Shown here piece by piece: positions 1 through 9,153 of a DNA stretch of 64,000 nucleotides. The notes below the pieces were generated by a model. It had not been told where the DNA came from and searched no databases. It saw only the letters and a list, made by a program, of their open reading frames with translations. This stretch comes from Mesorhizobium_K marinum (GTDB lineage Bacteria > Pseudomonadota > Alphaproteobacteria > Rhizobiales > Rhizobiaceae). The stretch is from assembly GCF_040813715.1 (NCBI RefSeq), contig NZ_JBFOCH010000001.1; one strand, written 5' to 3'. The translations under genes and the position numbers were made by a program. Position 1 is the first letter of the stretch; every line of letters starts with the position of its first letter.

Positions 1-302
1 GATACGGCTTCGGGGAAGACCTTCAGCACGTCCTGCGCCATGACGCCCTGATAGACCGCGTCGCTCCAGAGATAGCGGAAGGTGTAGAGCGGCAACCCGT
101 TCGGCGCGGCCCCGACGCACTCGACGTCCCGCTTCAGCCGGATGTCGCTTGTCTTCGACTGAACCACGCTGGCGGCAGCCACCACCTGCGACAGCAAGGC
201 GGACTTGATCGCNGTCTTCGACTGTACCACGCTGGCGGCAGCCACCACCTGCGACAGCAAGGCGGACTTGATCGCCTGCGGCTTCACATATGCCTTCTTC
301 AT
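1..302 (-). CDS. small S74/tail-fibre-chaperone-like protein, 3' end off window
   Basis: A short protein starting MKKAYVKPQ, followed by an SDIRLKRD motif, a GLPLYTFRYLW motif and GVMAQDV..FPEAV. This is the signature of the intramolecular chaperone (S74-like) domain seen at the end of phage tail fibres; rhizobia carry many stand-alone proteins of about 100 residues of this type, with unknown function. The reading frame is open to the window edge, so the C-terminus is missing. The N at 213 repeats 62 bases (151-212 and 214-275), adding 21 artificial codons in frame; the copies differ by one synonymous base. Its start lies downstream of a paralogue at 411-723 on the same strand. Confidence 0.6.
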   Translation of the reverse strand, partial: MKKAYVKPQAIKSALLSQVVAAASVVQSKXAIKSALLSQVVAAASVVQSKTSDIRLKRDVECVGAAPNGLPLYTFRYLWSDAVYQGVMAQDVLKVFPEAV

Positions 303-410
303 CGACCTCTCCCAGCCATGACCCTAACGAAAGGCGACGGTTATCGCCCTCACATCGTTCTCCGCCGCTGATTCGGCGAAGTCGCACGCGGCCATCCGGA
401 CCGATCCGGC

Positions 411-723
411 TCAATTGAACCCTGGTCATCTCCAGGCCCAGCATGTCGTAGCGGACGGCAAGGTAGCCGTTCGGCATGGTCGTGACGGCGTCGGGGAAGA
501 CCTCGAGCACGTCCTGCGCCATCACGCCCCTATAGACCTCATCGCTCCAGAGATACCGGAAATCGTAGAGCGGCAGGCCGTTCGAGGCGGTCCCGGCAGG
601 CTTGATATCAGTCTTGAGGCGGATATCGCTGGGAACGCCCTTTAGGCTGCCGGCGCCGTTGGCGGTGACGTTCGAAAGCACCGCGGACTTGCGCAACTCG
701 GGCTTGCAATAAACCTTCTTCAT
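411..723 (-). CDS. second small S74-type protein, apparent frameshift at the stop
   Basis: Starts MKKVYCKPEL and carries SDIRLKTDI, GLPLYDFRYLW and GVMAQDVLEVFPDAV, then YLAVRYDMLGLEMTR. It is a clear paralogue of the protein ending at position 302. As written, the frame has no stop and runs on through the neighbouring gene. One base fewer in the CCC run at 420-422 would give a C-terminus of Met-Thr-Arg-Phe-Asn and a TGA at 411-413, the length expected for the family, so I end the gene there. The shift could be a sequencing error or a real mutation. The function of these stand-alone domains is not established. Confidence 0.55.
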
Positions 724-808
724 CACCCCTCCGACAGTCTGGCGCGCACGATGACGCTGCGTCAGGCTGACCGATGATGCTGCGCCTGTCAATCGGACCG
801 CACCGGAC

Positions 809-1714
809 CTACTGCAACTGCGGCTTCTTCAGGAAGCTGTTGCGATCCGCCGTCCGGACCCTCAGCCAGGCTTCACGCCCGTCGCGCACGATGCGCATCG
901 GCACCTCGGAGCCGGCGGGACCACTGGCCCAGAGCTTTCGGTAGAAGTCGCTCAGGCCGTCGACTTCGCCGTCGCGCACGTCCGAGATGATGTCGCCTTC
1001 GCGCAGTCCCGCGCGCGCCGCCGGCCCGCCTTCCGAGACGCTCATCACGACAACCTCGCCGTCACTCTCGGCTGAGAACGCCCCGAGCCAGGGGCGCGCC
1101 GGCTTGTCGACCCGGCCGCGGCTGATGAGGTCGTCGAGGATCGGCCGCAGAAGGTCGATCGGCACCACCATGTTGATGTCGGCGATCTCTTCGCCACGGC
1201 TCATCTGCAGGCGCAGCGAACCGATGCCGAGCAGCCGGCCGTCGGCGCCGACCAGCGCCGCGCCGCCCCAGGACGGGTGCGCCGGCGCGGTGAAGATCGC
1301 GTCGTCGATCAGATACTCCCAGTAGCCGGCAAACTCCTGCCGCGCCACGATGGTCGATTCGACCGCCTCGCCGGCGCCGTCGACAAGCAGGGCCGTCTCG
1401 CCGACTTCCGCGGCAGAGGCATCGCCCAGTTCCATTGCCGGAAGGTCGAGGGGCTCCAGCGCCTGCACAAGCCCGAATCCCGTTTCCTGGTCGTAGGCGA
1501 GCGCATGGCCCGCGACGACGCGGCCGTCATGGCCGGTCAGCCAGACTTCCTCGGCCTCGGTGATCAGGTAGCCGATCGTCAGCACCAGCCCGTTGTCGCG
1601 GATCACGACGCCGCTCCCTTCACGCCGGTTGCCGAGCGTGCCGGCGGTAAAGGCGTCGTCGGGAATGGTGGTGCGCACGGTCACGATCGACCGCCGGTTC
1701 GGTTCAATGGTCAT
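809..1714 (-). CDS. HtrA/DegP-like protein with degenerate protease triad plus PDZ domain
   Basis: 301 residues: a trypsin-like fold (about 1-200) and a C-terminal PDZ domain (about 205-290, with GPAARAGLREGDII). The segment where DegP-type proteases carry the catalytic His reads LTIGYLI, the Asp position falls in DQETGFGLVQ, and the GNSGG serine loop is replaced by HPSWGGAAL. All three catalytic positions therefore look lost. No signal peptide is obvious, so a cytoplasmic location is possible. Similar inactive-looking relatives occur in other Rhizobiales as far as I recall, so the change is probably a family trait and not a local mutation. Role probably peptide or protein binding; unproven. 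Confidence 0.75.
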   Translation of the reverse strand: MTIEPNRRSIVTVRTTIPDDAFTAGTLGNRREGSGVVIRDNGLVLTIGYLITEAEEVWLTGHDGRVVAGHALAYDQETGFGLVQALEPLDLPAMELGDASAAEVGETALLVDGAGEAVESTIVARQEFAGYWEYLIDDAIFTAPAHPSWGGAALVGADGRLLGIGSLRLQMSRGEEIADINMVVPIDLLRPILDDLISRGRVDKPARPWLGAFSAESDGEVVVMSVSEGGPAARAGLREGDIISDVRDGEVDGLSDFYRKLWASGPAGSEVPMRIVRDGREAWLRVRTADRNSFLKKPQLQ

Positions 1715-1905
1715 GGGCTCTTCCTGGTATGACCGGCCAGGGGCTCATGCGGCTACGCCTCTGCCGGTTCAGAAATCCGATCTTATAGCTAGGGCGCAAT
1801 CCCGCAACCGCAAGGCACGCCGGGCGCGGTCGGGATATTCGCTCGGACATGGCGAGCGCAGTCCCTGCGGTATTTTCGCCGGCATCTTGAAGTGCGTTCC
1901 CCAAG

Positions 1906-1930
1906 GGAACATATGATTTAAATGAACGTT
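1906..1930 (+). promoter_or_regulatory. candidate EcfG general-stress sigma promoter
   Basis: GGAAC at 1906-1910, a 16-base spacer and CGTT at 1927-1930 match the alphaproteobacterial EcfG consensus (GGAAC-N16/17-CGTT) exactly. It lies 40 bases upstream of the DUF982 gene start at 1971. The -35 also forms the right arm of a GTTCCC/GGGAAC inverted repeat (1896-1910). Confidence 0.6.
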
Positions 1931-1970
1931 GATATCGGTTCCGTACCGACGCGGGGCCTGTGAGGAAACC

Positions 1971-2273
1971 ATGTCTAGGATGCAATTTTTCACGCCGGTC
2001 TGCGTGTCGTCACGCAGCAAGCCGGGCGGTCGCGACATCGAAGATCTGGACGAGGCGCTGCGGTTCCTGCGCGAATGGCCGTCGGATCGGCGCGGCCCCG
2101 TCTATCTCGCCGCCTACAATGCCTGTTCGGCCGCGCGCGACGGCTACCTCACCGTCGAGGAAGCCAGGAAGTCCCTGTCGGGCTTTGCCCGCATCACCGG
2201 CATCCTGATGCGCGACAGCAGGCGTTCCGCGCCAGGTGCTGCTGCGAAGGAAGCGCCGCGCGTCGCGCACTGA
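1971..2273 (+). CDS. DUF982 domain protein
   Basis: 100 residues. The central block (DIEDLDEALRFLREWP, then YLAAYNACSAARDGYLTVEEAR) is typical of DUF982, a small protein family greatly expanded in rhizobia with no known activity. I chose the ATG at 1971 because a GAGGAA ribosome-binding site sits at 1962-1967; an upstream start at 1929 would overlap the candidate promoter. The exact EcfG-type promoter upstream suggests expression in the general stress response, an inference from sequence only. Confidence 0.8.
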   Translation: MSRMQFFTPVCVSSRSKPGGRDIEDLDEALRFLREWPSDRRGPVYLAAYNACSAARDGYLTVEEARKSLSGFARITGILMRDSRRSAPGAAAKEAPRVAH

Positions 2274-2349
2274 TAGGCCCGCGCCCAACCGGCCAAATTC
2301 CGATTGGCGGACATGACCCGTCCGCCACGATCCCGGATTGCCGAACCAG

Positions 2350-2658
2350 CTACATCTGGTCGTTGTAGTAGTCCTTGGTCTGGCCGACCATGCGCGCCAG
2401 GTCGGAACAGCCCGGCACGCCGTCTTCGCCCTGCCGGCTGTTTGCAGCCTGCAGCAACCGGATCGGAAAGCAGATCGCATCCCGGCTGGCAGGAGACAGG
2501 TGGTCGACCAGCCTGTCCTCCCCCGTCAGGCTCGCTTCGGCCTTGCGCAAGGCGCGGTCGATTTCGTCGGCGTCGAGCAGGCCCTTGCGGACAAGCGCGC
2601 TGTTGACCGAGGCGACTGCGAGCAGCAGGCCCTGAAGCTGCAGGTTGGCGGTGTTCAT
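2350..2658 (-). CDS. small conserved hypothetical protein
   Basis: 102 residues starting MNTANLQLQGLLLAVASVN, mostly helical and charged, containing SALVRKGLLDADEIDRALRKAE in its first half, with two cysteines (CFPIRLLQ and GCSDLAR) in the second. The start at 2658 is preceded by a GGAGGATC ribosome-binding site. I do not recognise a family. It is the last gene on the minus strand before the convergent DUF982 gene. An EcfG-like promoter (2717-2741) lies upstream, so it may be another stress gene. Confidence 0.65.
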   Translation of the reverse strand: MNTANLQLQGLLLAVASVNSALVRKGLLDADEIDRALRKAEASLTGEDRLVDHLSPASRDAICFPIRLLQAANSRQGEDGVPGCSDLARMVGQTKDYYNDQM

Positions 2659-2716
2659 GGCTGATCCTCCGTTGGCGCATCTCCTGGCGACCGCGCCCGA
2701 GGCGCGTCGATTCCCA

Positions 2717-2741
2717 AACAACCCGCCGCCGCGAAGGTTCC
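2717..2741 (-). promoter_or_regulatory. possible EcfG-type promoter
   Basis: On the minus strand GGAAC (2741-2737), a 16-base spacer and TGTT (2720-2717): one mismatch from GGAAC-N16-CGTT. It ends about 59 bases before the start of the small gene at 2658. Confidence 0.35.
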
Positions 2742-2754
2742 CTGACGACCGGTC

Positions 2755-5700
2755 CTACTCGGCCGGCTCGACGCCGGCGTAGGCGGCTTCCTCCAGTTCG
2801 CGCTTCAACCGCGATTCCTCGTGCGCCTTCGGCGTGACGAAACGGCCGAGCAGCAGATAGGCGACCGGCGTCAGGAACAGCGTCGATGCCGTCGCCAGGC
2901 CGAGGCCGCCGACGATCACCCAACCGAGCGCTATCCGCGCCTCCGCGCCGGCGCCCGACGCCAGAACCAGCGGCAGCCCGCCCAGCACCGTGCAGATCAT
3001 CGTCATCATGACCGGGCGCAGCCGGATGTTGGCGGCCTGTTCGATCGCCTGGCGCACGTCCATGCCGCGGTCGCGAAGCTGGTTGGCGAATTCGACGATC
3101 AGGATTCCGTTCTTGGCCATGATGCCGACCATCAGCACCAGTCCGATCTGGCTGTAGGCGTTGAGGCTGGTGCCGGTGAGAAGCAGCGCGAAGACGGCGC
3201 AGGCCAGCCCCAGCGGCACGGTCGCCATGATGATGATGGCGCTGACGAAGCTCTCGAACTGCGCGGCCAGCACCAGAAGCACGATCACCAGCGCGAAACC
3301 GAAGATCGTGAGCACGCCGCTGTTCGTCTCGCCAAGCGTCGCCGCTTCGGCGAGCGGCAGGATGCGGCTCCCCGGCGGAAGCAGCGGAGTGGCGATTTCC
3401 CGGGCCTGCTCGAGCGCGGAGCCGAGCGCGAAATCGTCGCGCAGGTTGGAGGTTACGGCGACCGCCCGCAGCTGCTGCTCGCGCGTCAGCGACGGCGGCA
3501 CCGCCTTTTCGGTCAACGTCGCGATCGACGCGAGCGGCACGAAGCGCCCGTCCGTTGTGCGCAGGAAGATGTTCTCCATGTCCGTCGGATCGTTGATCGG
3601 ATTGGAGGTCGAGACGAGCTTCACCGCGTAGCTGCGGTCGTTGATGAAGACTTCGTCGATCTTGTTGCCGTCGAGCATGGCCTGGATCGCGGCCGACATG
3701 CCGGTGATGTCGATGCCGAGGTCGGACGCGCGGTCGCGATCGATCGACACGGAAAGTTGCGGCTGCGTCGCGTCGGTCGACAGCCTCGGCGATACGAACC
3801 GCGGGTCCTTCTCCATCTCGGCGATCACCTTGGCCGCGGCCTCGCCCAGTTCGGCATAGCTGTTCGAGCCGATCAGCGCGAACTGCAGGCCGCTGCCCGC
3901 GCCTCGGATGCGCAGGCTGTTGGGCGTGAACGGGAAGGCGCGCACGCCGGGCACCTGGGCGACCAGCCTGGTGATGTCGGCCATGATTTCCTGCTGCGAG
4001 CGCTGCCGCTCGTCCCATGGCGCAAGCGCCATCACCATGAAGGCGCTGTTGACCGACCCGCCCTGCCCCGCATTGGCGAAGGTCGCCTGGATTTCGCCCG
4101 CGTCGCGCAGCGGCTGGATGAGCTCCTCGATCCGCTTCAGCTGCTGGGTGGTGTAGTCCAGGCTCACGCCCTGCGGCGCGCTGATGCGCATCAGCGCGAT
4201 CGAACGGTCCTCGCTCGGTGTCAGCTCCTGGCGGATCAGCCCGAACGCCCCGTANCGCTGATTCGCATCAGCGCGATCGAACGGTCCTCGCTCGGCGTCA
4301 GTTCCTGGCGGATCAGCCCGAACGCCCCGTAGGCCGCGGCCGCGAACAACACCGAGACTAGGACGACGATCAGCGGCGCATCGAGGCAGGCGTGCAGGCA
4401 GCGGCGATAGACGCCGGCGAGCATCCCGCCCACCTTGCTCATCACGCCGTCGTGTTGTTCGCCCGTGTGCGCCGCCAGCATGCGCGAGGCGAGCATCGGG
4501 CAGAGCGAGAGCGCGACCACGCTGGACAGGAAGACGGCGATCGCCAGCACGAAGCCGAACTCGCGGAACAGGCCGCCGGTCTGGCCAGGCAGGAAGGATA
4601 GGGGCACGAACACGGCGATGAGCGTCGCCGTCGTCGCCACGACAGCGAAGAATACCTCCTGCGTGCCGAGCACCGCGGCCGCGCGCGGGCCCATTCCTTC
4701 GTTGCGCCGGCGCACGATGTTCTCCAGCACGACAATCGCGTCGTCGACGACAAGGCCGGTCGCCAGGACCAGGGCAAGCAGGGTCAGGATATTGACGGAG
4801 AAGCCGGCGAGGTAGATCGCCGCCACCGTGCCTACCAGCGCGACCGGCAGCGCCAGCCCGGGTATCAGCGTGGCGCGCGCATCGAGGAGAAACAGGTAGA
4901 TCACCAGAAGCACGATCGACGCAGCGATGATCAGCGCGATCTCCACCTCGTGCACCGCGCCACGAACGAACACCGCATCGTCGCTGGTCACCTTGATGGT
5001 CATGCCTTCCGGCAGGTTCTTCTGGATGTCGGCGACCGCCGCGCGCACGCCGTCGGAAATGTCGAGCGTGTTTGACTCGGCCTGGCGGATAATCCCCATG
5101 CCGATTCCGGTCTTGCCGTCCGAGCGCAGCGAAGACTGGCCGATGTCCGGCCCGAGCGTCACCGTCGCCACGTCGCCGAGGCGGTTCTGATCGCCGATCA
5201 TCAGGTTCTCGAACGCCTCGGGCGACGTCACGTCTGCGGTGGCGCGCACGATGATGTTCTGGTCGGCCGTCGTCAGCGCGCCGGCCGGCGTGTCGAGCGC
5301 AATCGAGGCCAGCGCGTTGCGGATGTCGGCGACGGTCTTGCCCAGGCTGGCGAGCTTGGCCTGGTCGATGTCGATTCGAAAGATCTTCTCGCGGTCGCCA
5401 TAGACGCTGATGTCGGCCACGCCGGGCACCGACGAGAGCGTATCGAGGATCTGGTCCTCGATCAGGATCGTCATGTCCTCCACGGACAGCTTGTCGGATG
5501 TCACGGCGAGGCGCATCACGGGATCGGAGTTGGCATCGGCCTTCACGATCCGCGGCGCATCGGCGTCGTCTGGAAGCTGGTTGGACACACGGCCGACCGC
5601 GTCGCGCATGTCCGAAGCGGCGACGTCGAGATCGACGCCGTCGTTGAACTCGACGGTCACGCGCGAACGCCCGTAGGACGAGGACGAGGAGATCGACTTA

Positions 5701-5960
5701 ACGCCCGACACGCGGGCGACCGCACCTTCCAGTACGGCGGTCAGTTCGCGGTCGATGCTCTCGGCGGTCGCGCCGTCATAGTCGGCGGAAATGGTGATGA
5801 CCGGCCGGTCGACATCCGGCAGTTCGCGCACTTCGACGCCGAAGAAGGCGGCGAGGCCCGCGACCACGATCAGCGTGTTGAGCACGAAGGCCAGGATCGG
5901 CCGGCGCACGAACAGCGCCGTCGTGCCGCTTTCGGGATGATGGCTGCTTGCTTCCGACAT
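2755..5960 (-). CDS. RND efflux pump inner-membrane permease (HAE1/AcrB type)
   Basis: Proton-driven exporter of the AcrB/MexF class. The N-terminus LFVRRPILAFVLNTLIVVAGL, two periplasmic porter halves, and the TM4 motif GLVVDDAIVVLEN with the proton-relay Asp pair at residues 406-407 are all visible. The N at 4255 repeats 76 bases (4179-4254 and 4256-4331) and breaks the frame artificially; removing one copy gives 1042 residues, normal for the family. The three differences between the copies are synonymous. It lies 13 bases downstream of its adaptor gene, so the two are co-transcribed. No TolC-type outer-membrane gene is present. Substrate unknown. Confidence 0.9.
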
Positions 5961-5973
5961 GGACGCGGCCCGC

Positions 5974-7134
5974 CTACGAACCGCTGCCGGCCAGCGGCGG
6001 CGTCGCCGCGTCGGACGGGGCGTTGCCGGCTATCAGCACGGGCGCGCCGTCGCGCACGGCATGAACGCCTTCCGTCACCACGGTGTCGCCGGGCGCTATG
6101 CCGTCGGCGGCCACCAGGACGTTCTCGGTGTTGCGCTGGACGATGCGCACCGGCGTGCGCTTCGCCTTCCCGTCACGCACCACCCACACGAAGGCGCCGT
6201 CCGTGCCCCACTGGATCGCCAGCGGATCGACGGCAGGAAAGGCGTCGCCCGGGAACCTGACCTCGACGCGGAACGACATGCCGGCGCGCAACGTATCCTC
6301 GACGTTCGGGATCTCCGCCTGGACGAGCAGCGTCCGGCTCTTGTCGTCGACGCGATTGTCGACCGCGCTGACGCTTCCCTCGAACACCGCCTCGGGCCGC
6401 GCGATCGGCGAGGCCGTGAGCGGCCCGCCGACGGTCATGTTGGCCGCGAAGCGCTCCGGCACGTAGAAATCGATCTTGATGCGCGAACGATCGTCGATGG
6501 TCGCGACCACGGTGTCCGTGGTGACGTAGTTGCCGGCCTCGACCGGCAGGATGCCGACGATGCCGGCGATGGGCGAGGTGACCGACCGGCGGTCGAGGTC
6601 GAGTTGCGCATCGCGCAGCGCCAGCCGCGCATTGCCGACAAGAAGCTCGGCGTCCGTGACCTGCACCTGCGTCGCCGTGTTGGCGCTGCGCAGCGAGCGC
6701 ATGCGCTCGAGCTTGGCCTCGGCGTCGGCGAGCGCGATCGTGGCGCGGTCGAGCGCGATTTCCTGGACTTCGGAGTCGAGCCGCGCGATGACGGCGCCGG
6801 CAGCGACATGCGCACCGGATTCGACGTCGATGCCGGTCACCCTGCCCGACGTGTAGGGCTTCACCGTCACCGAATTGTTGGCGCGGCCGGTTCCGATCGC
6901 CGACAGGCGGTCGTTGATGACCGAGCGTCCCACCGGCGCCGTGACGACCGCCGTCTGCGGGCCGCCCTGCATCCGTCCCCCGCCGCCGGGCTGCCGCGCC
7001 TCGGCGGGGCTGCCGCCGACGCCCAGGCCCAAGCCCGCGAGCATCTGCGGAGCACCCGGATAGAACTTTAGCCATCCTGCGGCCGCCACGGCCAGCACGA
7101 TCAGCGCAACGAGGAACTGCTTCCAGACAGCCAT
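5974..7134 (-). CDS. RND periplasmic adaptor (membrane fusion protein)
   Basis: 386 residues. An N-terminal membrane anchor (FLVALIVLAVAAAGW) is followed by a low-complexity Gly/Pro linker, a lipoyl-like hairpin region (VKPYTSGRVTGIDVESGAHVAAG), a short coiled coil (about 125-165) and a beta-barrel region with FYVPERFAANM. This is the HlyD/AcrA-family adaptor that bridges the permease to an outer-membrane channel. The start MAVWKQFL at 7134 is preceded by GGAG five bases upstream; a longer frame to 7275 lacks support. First gene of the two-gene efflux operon. Confidence 0.88.
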   Translation of the reverse strand: MAVWKQFLVALIVLAVAAAGWLKFYPGAPQMLAGLGLGVGGSPAEARQPGGGGRMQGGPQTAVVTAPVGRSVINDRLSAIGTGRANNSVTVKPYTSGRVTGIDVESGAHVAAGAVIARLDSEVQEIALDRATIALADAEAKLERMRSLRSANTATQVQVTDAELLVGNARLALRDAQLDLDRRSVTSPIAGIVGILPVEAGNYVTTDTVVATIDDRSRIKIDFYVPERFAANMTVGGPLTASPIARPEAVFEGSVSAVDNRVDDKSRTLLVQAEIPNVEDTLRAGMSFRVEVRFPGDAFPAVDPLAIQWGTDGAFVWVVRDGKAKRTPVRIVQRNTENVLVAADGIAPGDTVVTEGVHAVRDGAPVLIAGNAPSDAATPPLAGSGS

Positions 7135-7347
7135 GGCTACTCCGGCTTGGATACGACGTCGGTCGCAGTCATCGTTCCAGGGGCCTCCGGCAGGACCCGC
7201 CTGCGCGCCTTGACCGACAATCCGGGCGCACGACTGCATTCGCCACCTTATGACGATTTCGCGCTGCCGGCGCACCCGTCATATCATTAAATCTAGGTAA
7301 CGTTGATGCGGTGGCCCGCCGACAAGGCGCTGTTCACAAAAGCTTGT

Positions 7348-8175
7348 TCAGCGGAGGTCTTCCATCTCGCCGATACGGCGCGCGCTTTCGGTCTCGAGCA
7401 GGCGGGTCAATTCGCCGATCAGTGTTTCGGCGATCACGAACAGCGAAGCCGAGGAATCCCAGGGCGACGGCACCGCCGTCCGGCACGCCACCACATGGCG
7501 CGCGAAGCGCGCAATCGGCGACAGCCACTGGTCGGTGAACAGCACGATATGGACGCCCCGGTGGTGCGCCTTCTCGGCGAAGCGCAGCAGGCTTTCCTGG
7601 TAGCGGCGGATGTCGAAGATCAGCAGGACGTCGCGCTTGCCCATGTCGATCAGCCTGTCGCGCCAGTTGCTCTCCTGCCCGGCGAGGTGCAGCACGTTGG
7701 GCCGGATGATCGTCAGGTGCGCCGCCATGTAGCGGGCCACCGGATCGGTGAACCGGCCGCCGATCAGGAAGACGTCGGCGTTGGCCTGCGCCAGCAGCGC
7801 AACGATGTCGGCGACCTGCTTCTCGGAGACATGCCGGAAGGTCTCGTGGATGTTCTCCAGCGTCGCCTCGACGGTGGCAGGCACCTTGCCGCGTCTCGAT
7901 GGCTGCTGGAGGCCGGCGCGCGAGGCCGGCGACTGGAACTGCGCGGCCAGTTCGTCCTGCAGCGCCGCCTGGAACTCCGCGTAGTTCTGGAAGCCGAGCC
8001 GCGACACGAAACGCAGGATCGTCGGGGAACTGACGCCCGCCGACTGCGAGAACTCCGCCACCGTCTTCAGTCCGATCACAGGGTAGCTCGCGATCAGCGT
8101 CTGCGCTGCACGGCGCTCGCCGGCCGGCATGGTGTCCATGCGGTCCGCGATCAGTTCCGTGACGCCTTGCCTCAT
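7348..8175 (-). CDS. MurR/RpiR-family transcriptional regulator
   Basis: 275 residues. An N-terminal RpiR-type helix-turn-helix (about 1-80; GLKTVAEFSQSAGVSSPTILRFVSRLGF) precedes a SIS sugar-isomerase-like domain (about 125-255; DVFLIGG, DVLLIFD, VHIVLFTDQ). Such proteins sense phosphosugars or other small ligands through the SIS domain. The gene is divergent from the amidohydrolase/TRAP/ligase/dehydrogenase cluster that begins at 8317 and is the obvious local regulator, as in many TRAP-linked catabolic clusters. A direct repeat just upstream of its start is a possible binding site. Confidence 0.88.
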   Translation of the reverse strand: MRQGVTELIADRMDTMPAGERRAAQTLIASYPVIGLKTVAEFSQSAGVSSPTILRFVSRLGFQNYAEFQAALQDELAAQFQSPASRAGLQQPSRRGKVPATVEATLENIHETFRHVSEKQVADIVALLAQANADVFLIGGRFTDPVARYMAAHLTIIRPNVLHLAGQESNWRDRLIDMGKRDVLLIFDIRRYQESLLRFAEKAHHRGVHIVLFTDQWLSPIARFARHVVACRTAVPSPWDSSASLFVIAETLIGELTRLLETESARRIGEMEDLR

Positions 8176-8204
8176 CTGCGCCCTCCCTGCGTCAGCTTCC
8201 GGAC

Positions 8205-8224
8205 GAAACGTTGTCGGAAACGTT
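8205..8224. promoter_or_regulatory. possible RpiR operator: direct repeat in divergent promoter region
   Basis: GAAACGTT occurs at 8205-8212 and again at 8217-8224, a 12-base period (about one helical turn), in the 141-base intergenic region between the RpiR gene and the divergent catabolic cluster. The rest of the region (8225-8316) is AT-rich and should hold the promoters. Confidence 0.4.
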
Positions 8225-8316
8225 TGACAAAGTCACCAAAGCTGTATGAAATCATCCATCAGAGCGCAACGAAATAAAAAATGTATCATACGGTACAGCG
8301 CTTCGAGGGGCTTTGA

Positions 8317-9120
8317 ATGCAGAACGCTGGGCAGATGGCGCCCGCCCGGGCAGGCGCAGGGGAGAAAGGCGTGGTTCGCGTGACGAATCGTGCCGGCTCG
8401 TCGCCCATCGTGCTTGTCTGCGACCATGCTTCGAACTGGCTACCGCCCGCCTATGGCAGCCTCGGGCTTCCCGACACCGACCTGCTGCGCCACATAGCCT
8501 GGGATCCCGGCGCCCTTCCTGTCGCTCTCGCACTGGCCGACCAGCTGGACGCCACCCTGGTGGAAGCTGGCGTTTCCCGGCTCGCGATCGACTGCAACCG
8601 GCCGCTCGACGCCCCCGACCTCATTCCTCCGATCAGCGAGACGACGCTGATCCCGGGCAACGCAGGGCTGTCCGAGGCCGATCGCGCCGAACGCGTGGCC
8701 CTTTCCTGGCAGCCATTCCACGAGACCATCGAAGAACTGGTCGAAGACCGGATTGCGGCGGGTCGCGACACCTGCCTGGTCTCGGTCCATTCCTTCACCC
8801 CCGTCTACAAGGGGGTCGACCGTCCCTGGGAAATCGGCATCGTGCACGACGACGACGAGCGCGTTTCGGCGCCGCTGATCGAGGCGCTCAAGGCCGCAGG
8901 CTCCTTCACGGTCGGGGACAACCAGCCGTATTCGCCCGACGACCGCGTCTATTTCACGCTCGAGCGGCACGCGCGGACCCGCGGACTGCCCTGCGCGATG
9001 ATCGAGATCCGGAACGACGAGATCGCCGATCCGGAGGGACAGCGGCTCTGGGCTGGCCGTCTGTCGGGAATCTTTGCAACGATGGGGTATGAAGGCAAGC
9101 GGGCCGGAGCCAGCCTATGA
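8317..9120 (+). CDS. N-formylglutamate amidohydrolase-family enzyme
   Basis: 267 residues of the FGase family (zinc-dependent amidohydrolases such as HutG). Visible blocks: PIVLVCDHASNWLP near the N-terminus, DCNRPLDAPD around 90, LVSVHSFTPVYKG around 165, and EIRND near 225. The family cleaves formyl- or acyl-glutamate-type amides. No other histidine-utilisation gene is nearby; instead it heads a cluster with a TRAP transporter, a glutamine-synthetase-like ligase and two dehydrogenases, so I infer that it hydrolyses a gamma-glutamyl amide intermediate. The start is supported by GAGGGG upstream. The next gene begins 33 bases downstream. Confidence 0.85.
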   Translation: MQNAGQMAPARAGAGEKGVVRVTNRAGSSPIVLVCDHASNWLPPAYGSLGLPDTDLLRHIAWDPGALPVALALADQLDATLVEAGVSRLAIDCNRPLDAPDLIPPISETTLIPGNAGLSEADRAERVALSWQPFHETIEELVEDRIAAGRDTCLVSVHSFTPVYKGVDRPWEIGIVHDDDERVSAPLIEALKAAGSFTVGDNQPYSPDDRVYFTLERHARTRGLPCAMIEIRNDEIADPEGQRLWAGRLSGIFATMGYEGKRAGASL

Positions 9121-9153
9121 AGAGCCGAAACAGCGGATGGGAACGGAGTTGCG

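Noticed and set aside
2144..4018. Long open frame (624 codons) on the minus strand
   Set aside because: A shifted frame of the RND permease and its neighbours; the permease frame carries all family motifs.
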